Assembly (NCBI GenBank): GCA_905480305.1
Contig: CAJQPV010000162.1
Location: 1 to 9,782 of the forward strand
Source of the DNA: an uncultured Gammaproteobacteria bacterium
Lineage (GTDB): Bacteria; Pseudomonadota; Gammaproteobacteria; UBA9214
DNA length: 9,782 nt
Direction: 5' to 3'
The stretch's first letter is position 1. Each line of letters opens with the position of its first letter. A program made the translations under genes and the position numbers. The notes beneath the pieces were generated by a model that was given only the letters and a program-made list of their open reading frames with translations, made no database searches and had not been told where the DNA came from. Of this stretch, positions 5,417 to 9,782 are shown piece by piece.

Positions 5417-7336
5417 TCACTCCGGGTCACAGATTGTCGCCAACGTTACCAGATGGTCTCCGTCGCGGATAACCAGCTGTTCGCCTCTGTCCGGGTTCAG
5501 GTGGACCTCTCCCGCTGCGGTAAGCACGCCGAGGGCTATCTCCCGGCGCTGCTCGGCGAGTGTGGCCAGCGTGTCGAAGCCGATCGGTTTAGGGTGGTCA
5601 GTCGCCTGCATGGGGCGGAGCATGATCTGTGGACCGCCGATTCGTGAGAGTTCGGTTAAGATTGCCGCCAGCTCACGGCGCAGCGCAATCTGCGAAAGCA
5701 TATAGCTGATGGCGAGTGGTGTGACGAGCACGTCATGGACATTATCGACGAGGAAACGGTTTTGCTCCTCAAGGATCTCGACGAACAGCTTCGGTTGCTT
5801 CTTATGCCCACTAAAGCTGTGCTGGAGGTTGAGATAGGCGGTGATTGTGGCTGCATCGGCATGGGCCTCGTCGCCCATACGGGCCCGTGCCAGGAGGATG
5901 ATCTGGTCGTAACCCCAGGGTTCCAATTCTGCCAGCTTCACGGGATCCAGGAAATTGTTCTCGATCTGCCGCACGTGATCCAGGGCCAGGTCCTGGCAGC
6001 GGGCCAGGGCAGCCATTCGATCCTCCACAGGTGTGAGGCCAACCACGTCGATGGCCATTTCGTCTGCTGCAAACTCGCGGAGCAGGGCTGGTACCTTCCG
6101 GGTCCAGCCAAGAATCAGCAACCGCTGTGGTCGCGACGGCGGTTCCCATGTGGAAAAATCTGTGCCAACCGATGTCCCGGTGCCGGGAGCACGCTCTCCG
6201 CAATCGGCGAAGCTGCGTGCGATAAAGACAATGAGGTCGTCCTCGCCCAGCTCCGTGTCAGCTGCGGGATTGAGCAGCGGGTGCCTGTTGCCCGAGGGAA
6301 TCAGGCCGATGGGTACGGCTTTCGGGCGCTCGCGCCGGAGCTCGCCGAATGTTTTGCCCGTTTCCCGCAAGTGGTGCAGAAAGATGGCGTTACCCTCGTT
6401 GATACTCAGGAGCTGAGAGAATACTCCCCAGATCCCGGCGTAACGTACGCTCTGGGCGATGAGCCGGGATATTACCTGGTCCGTAGCAAGTATTTCAGTC
6501 TCGCCGCGGTAAGTGAACCGCGCCACCTCGCTGAGGTTCTCGTCGTATAGCGCCACGACGGCCAACGGTTTTTCCGCGCCGCCTCGGGTTTGGCGGGCAA
6601 TCAACGTCAGGGACTTCAGGGTGTCCGCGTCCGCAACACCGGGGGACCTGTTGCTGAAGTCCTCACCCGGGAGAATGATGGCTGCAGCGTCCTCAAAGGA
6701 TACGCGTTCAAGGTGCTCAAGACTGAGCGGCGAACCACCGCGCAGCAGCACCTGCCGGTCGTTCCAGTAGCTGCCCAGATTTTCCCTGAGTTCGTTGAGT
6801 ACCGTGCGGTCGACCTGCTCGGCAAGCACGACGACCCGCAGCATACTGGTGTTGTGGTCTTGCAGGAAACGCGTCACCCGCCCCCGGGTACGCAGCAGCT
6901 CGAGCACGATGTAGGGTGTTCGGTGCGTCCAGCCCAGAATCAGCACATGATCGGTAAGCGTGACCGGTCGTATTCCCGATTCGATGCGCTCGATAAGCTC
7001 GTTCATCCACTGTGTAAGGATGGCGATGAGCAGACCGAGAAACAGCACGTAGCCGAGCACCGTGACCACCGTTGAGACCGTGCGGCCGACAAGCCCTTCG
7101 TCGTCGCCCAGATAGCCGGGATCAGTGAGGCGGAGGAAGGCCCACCATACCGATTCGCCGACCTCGTCGAAGCCGGGAGCCAGCAAGCGCATCAGCAGGC
7201 CGCCGAGCAGCGCCACCAGCAGCACGATGGACGCTGCCAGCAGCAGCCGGTAGTGCAGCCCGCGCAGGAGCAGTCGCTCCAGACCGAGCCTCAGTTGATC
7301 AAGACGCCGAGCGCGCCGGCATTCACGCTGTTTCAT
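5417..7336 (-). CDS. CASTOR/POLLUX-like ion channel with two RCK/TrkA-N-like domains
   Basis: A 639-aa inner-membrane channel-like protein. A basic N-terminus precedes TM1 (about 31-53), a pore-helix-like segment WWAFLRLTDPG (64-74) and TM2 (about 86-110). Two cytoplasmic nucleotide-binding-like domains follow, each starting with the same signature: HVLILGWTHRTPYIVLELL (130-148) and RLLILGWTRKVPALLREFA (405-423). A two-helix pore plus duplicated RCK modules is the plan of bacterial relatives of plant CASTOR/POLLUX channels and of Ca-gated K channels. The canonical TVGYG potassium filter is absent, the equivalent region being LTDPGYLGDDE, so ion selectivity is uncertain. An in-frame stop lies two codons before the ATG, which fixes the earliest start. 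The best Shine-Dalgarno-like sequence (AGGAG) is about 19 bases upstream, which is far. It is second in a probable operon behind the mechanosensitive channel gene, 47 bp away. Confidence 0.85.
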   Translation of the reverse strand: MKQRECRRARRLDQLRLGLERLLLRGLHYRLLLAASIVLLVALLGGLLMRLLAPGFDEVGESVWWAFLRLTDPGYLGDDEGLVGRTVSTVVTVLGYVLFLGLLIAILTQWMNELIERIESGIRPVTLTDHVLILGWTHRTPYIVLELLRTRGRVTRFLQDHNTSMLRVVVLAEQVDRTVLNELRENLGSYWNDRQVLLRGGSPLSLEHLERVSFEDAAAIILPGEDFSNRSPGVADADTLKSLTLIARQTRGGAEKPLAVVALYDENLSEVARFTYRGETEILATDQVISRLIAQSVRYAGIWGVFSQLLSINEGNAIFLHHLRETGKTFGELRRERPKAVPIGLIPSGNRHPLLNPAADTELGEDDLIVFIARSFADCGERAPGTGTSVGTDFSTWEPPSRPQRLLILGWTRKVPALLREFAADEMAIDVVGLTPVEDRMAALARCQDLALDHVRQIENNFLDPVKLAELEPWGYDQIILLARARMGDEAHADAATITAYLNLQHSFSGHKKQPKLFVEILEEQNRFLVDNVHDVLVTPLAISYMLSQIALRRELAAILTELSRIGGPQIMLRPMQATDHPKPIGFDTLATLAEQRREIALGVLTAAGEVHLNPDRGEQLVIRDGDHLVTLATICDPE

Positions 7337-7383
7337 GGTTCACCGTTCCGTTTAGCTCCTCTGGGTAATAAATTTGCTGATTC

Positions 7384-9782
7384 CTACTTGCTGTCTGATG
7401 GCGGAGATTGCTCCAGAGTGATCCGGAGTGGTTGGTCGGGGTTGAAGTGAACATCGCGCTGCGGGAAAGCGATAGTGATCCCTGCTTCGGCGAAGCGGCG
7501 ATGGATGTTGCGGCGCATGTCGGTCATCACCGGCAACCGGTCGTCAAGCGTCCCGACGAAAACGCGAAAGGCGAGAATCAGGCTGTTATCCCCGAAATCG
7601 TCAAATACCACGCCGGGTGGCGGTTCCTTCAGCACACGCTCATCATTGCGTGCCAGCTCGAGCAGGATCTCTATCGCCCGGTCGACGTCGCTGCCGTAGG
7701 CGATGCCCACCTGGATCAGGATCCGGGTCCTGGCATCGGATAAGGTCCAGTTCAACAGCCGCCCGGTGATCAGTTCCTTGTTCGGTATCAGGAGTTCCTT
7801 TTGTTCGAAGTCGCGGATGGTCGTTGCCCGTATGCGGATGCGCTCAACCCTTCCCGAGGCATCGCCGACGGTGATGAGGTCACCGACCCGTACCGGCCGC
7901 TCCGCCAGCAGGATCAGCCCCGAGATAAAGTTGGCGACGATCTCCTGCAGACCGAAGCCGATGCCGACACCCAGCGCGGCGGCGGCCCAGCCCATCTGCG
8001 ACCAGCTTGCACCCAGCTGGCCGAGGACGAGGAGTGTGGCCACGATCACGATCGCATACTTGGTAACAGTGGTGAGCGCGTAGCGGGCACCTGCCGAGAT
8101 TTTGCCTCGCTTGAGCAGGATGATGTTGATCAGTGACGGGAGATTATTCGCGAGCACGTAACCCACTATCCCGATAAGCAGCGCAACCAGTGTATCAGCC
8201 AGCGTGATCCAGACCAGGACATCCTCGCCCTCAATCTTGAATGCTGTCGACCATAGTGTCACCTCGTTGAGCACCTTGAAGGCGGGCAGCATGTCGTCCC
8301 ATATCGCGGCCAGCCCCAGCGCCGCCAGCAATAGCAGTATGGCGTTGACGACCTGGCGGCTGTCAGCGTCAAGAGCAATCAGGTCAACTTCGGGCGCACC
8401 AATGTCGTTGTCGATCGTCTCCTGGTCTGCCGTCCCAGCCTCCTCATCACCGGCACGCTGCACGCGTGCGGCATCGCGCTCCTTCATCGCCGCTTCGAAG
8501 GCCAGCCGACGACGTGTCACCAGCAACCAGCGGCGTACCAGTTCGCCACCCAGCCAGGCACCGGTGAGCAGCCACACCGACAGGGTCCAACGGACCATCA
8601 GTTCTCCCGCCGTATAGGTATAACCGGTTAGCTCCACAACCACTATACTCAGCGGAATGGCGACAGCGACCGCAAACCAGAAATAGCGCCAGCGCCACCA
8701 GACGCTGTTCCGATACTGGCACAGGCACTGCCGAATCACCCCTCGGGTAGGATGCAGCAGGCGCGCGGTGAGGGCGAGTAGTCCAAGCAGGTAGGCAATG
8801 AATGTCAGCAGCCCGAGCGTGCCGCCGTCGATTGACGGATCCAGTGCGACCACGATCTCGGACACAAGGTAGAGCGGCACACCCAGACCCCGGAACCAGA
8901 CGAGTTCCCGGTGCAGCTCGGCCACCGTTGCCGTCTCCCAGTTGAAGTGCCGTTCGGCCAGCCCGCCGGGCAGACTCAGCTTGAACAGCGAATTGACGAG
9001 TAGTAGCAGGATCGCTGTCTTCAGCAGCCCATCGGCAAGGCCGAGCGAGAAAGCTGCGGTCGTGTCGGCGACTAGCAACGCCCAGCCCAGAGCCGCCAGC
9101 AGCAGGGTTCCCGGCACAGCCAGCAACAGCGTGAGGGCCACTGCCTGCCAGGTGAAGGTCATCCGATCTCGCCGGATACTGCCGACGTCCCGGCCGCGGT
9201 CGAGCAACGCGCCATGCAGCGACTGCCGGCGTGCAAACAGCAGTCCGGCGAGCAGGACCACGGCCAGCAGCCAGGGGCCCCGCACCAGGCCTTGCCACAT
9301 GTCATGACTGGCTTCAATCCAGACCCTGGTATCGAGGAGGGCGGTGAATTCCCCGGGCAGCGTTTCGAATGCCTTCAAGCTGATGGCAGGAGCGCTCTTC
9401 ACCCACAGCAGATGCTCGGCGAGATACTGGTCGTAATCGCTTGTTATCTCCTCGAGCCGCTTGAGCAGGTCATCCAGGGCATATAGGCGCCGCAGCTCGG
9501 CCCTGTCGTTATTGATGGCGCGTGTGAGGAGCATACGCCTGGTTTCCGCCAGAGTCTGGTACTCGGTGCGCAGCTCTGGCCCCAGTGCGATGCCGCTGTC
9601 GCCCTCGACCTGTTCCTCGAGATGGTCGTTGAGATCGGCGAGCGAGCGGCGCTCGTCCTCGTTCTCAACGAGCCGCAGACTGATTGCCGTGATGGACCGT
9701 TGCAGACGGTTGCGCTGTAGCCGGTATTCCTGCACCGACGGGAGTTGCTGACGCTGCTCTCGGATGGCCCGTCCAATCGGAG
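7384..9782 (-). CDS. MscK-type large mechanosensitive channel, 5' end beyond the window
   Basis: At least 798 residues; the frame stays open to the window edge, so the true start and probably a signal peptide are missing. Numbering below starts from an internal GTG at 9735, which is unlikely to be the real start because the helical sequence continues upstream of it. Order: periplasmic coiled-coil-like helices (1-150), many transmembrane helices (about 152-168, 197-222, 235-255, 283-300, 305-325, 350-372, 380-400, 462-480, 508-530), then the MscS core. The core has the pore-lining Gly/Ala helix ALGVGIGFGLQEIVANF (587-603), AERPVRVGDLITVGDASGRV (611-630), IRATTIRDF and LLIPNKEL, and the cytoplasmic vestibule to about 770. 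These signatures match MscK/MscM-type channels, which open under membrane tension to release solutes in hypo-osmotic shock. The tail (771-783) is short and polar. It precedes the CASTOR/POLLUX-like channel gene by 47 bp on the same strand, consistent with an osmotic or ion-homeostasis operon. Confidence 0.93.
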   Translation of the reverse strand, partial: PIGRAIREQRQQLPSVQEYRLQRNRLQRSITAISLRLVENEDERRSLADLNDHLEEQVEGDSGIALGPELRTEYQTLAETRRMLLTRAINNDRAELRRLYALDDLLKRLEEITSDYDQYLAEHLLWVKSAPAISLKAFETLPGEFTALLDTRVWIEASHDMWQGLVRGPWLLAVVLLAGLLFARRQSLHGALLDRGRDVGSIRRDRMTFTWQAVALTLLLAVPGTLLLAALGWALLVADTTAAFSLGLADGLLKTAILLLLVNSLFKLSLPGGLAERHFNWETATVAELHRELVWFRGLGVPLYLVSEIVVALDPSIDGGTLGLLTFIAYLLGLLALTARLLHPTRGVIRQCLCQYRNSVWWRWRYFWFAVAVAIPLSIVVVELTGYTYTAGELMVRWTLSVWLLTGAWLGGELVRRWLLVTRRRLAFEAAMKERDAARVQRAGDEEAGTADQETIDNDIGAPEVDLIALDADSRQVVNAILLLLAALGLAAIWDDMLPAFKVLNEVTLWSTAFKIEGEDVLVWITLADTLVALLIGIVGYVLANNLPSLINIILLKRGKISAGARYALTTVTKYAIVIVATLLVLGQLGASWSQMGWAAAALGVGIGFGLQEIVANFISGLILLAERPVRVGDLITVGDASGRVERIRIRATTIRDFEQKELLIPNKELITGRLLNWTLSDARTRILIQVGIAYGSDVDRAIEILLELARNDERVLKEPPPGVVFDDFGDNSLILAFRVFVGTLDDRLPVMTDMRRNIHRRFAEAGITIAFPQRDVHFNPDQPLRITLEQSPPSDSK

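Noticed and set aside
5735..6550. 271-aa open frame on the plus strand
   Set aside because: Antisense to the RCK channel gene, whose domain signatures are clear; no recognisable domain or ribosome site.
8447..9298. 283-aa minus-strand open frame
   Set aside because: Same-strand alternate frame of the mechanosensitive channel gene, with an Arg/Ala/Pro/Gly-rich translation typical of frame shadows in GC-rich DNA.

Overview
The window looks like chromosomal DNA of a free-living, GC-rich Gram-negative proteobacterium, probably an environmental or marine gammaproteobacterium. The reasons are Sec-exported and outer-membrane proteins, a large MscK-type mechanosensitive channel, and degenerate intergenic repeats. 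Genus cannot be told from this sequence alone.

Layout. (1) 36-1892 (+): an exported YtcJ-type amidohydrolase. (2) 1893-2727: an 835-bp non-coding stretch with a degenerate repeat (about 2074-2383), two adjacent stem-loops (2469-2523) and an AT-rich promoter region. (3) 2728-2994 (+): a small secreted Gly/Asn/Ala-rich protein of 88 aa, followed by a strong intrinsic terminator (3020-3048). (4) 3373-3912 and 3909-4895 (+): a translationally coupled pair (ATGA overlap) encoding a Sec-exported C39-type cysteine peptidase and an outer-membrane beta-barrel with an N-terminal coiled coil and a plug-like helix. (5) 4896-5416: non-coding, with a second copy of the degenerate repeat (about 5168-5390). 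(6) 5417-7336 (-): a CASTOR/POLLUX-like ion channel with two RCK/TrkA-N-like domains. (7) 7384-9782 (-): a large MscK-type mechanosensitive channel whose 5' end lies beyond the window.

The most interesting part is 2728-4895. The peptidase and barrel resemble FapD and FapF of the Pseudomonas functional-amyloid (Fap) export system, but FapA, FapB, FapC and FapE equivalents are absent from this window. The only candidate cargo nearby is the 88-aa protein. It carries a Sec signal peptide and then a short segment resembling a double-glycine leader ending in Ala-Gly, the kind of site C39 peptidases cut. The proposed working model is Sec export, periplasmic processing by the C39 peptidase, and passage through the FapF-like pore. 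Cargo identity and processing are inference; the gene layout, motifs and terminator are visible in the sequence.

The two minus-strand channel genes are 47 bp apart and probably form an osmotic or ion-homeostasis operon unrelated to the Fap-like locus, towards which they are transcribed convergently.
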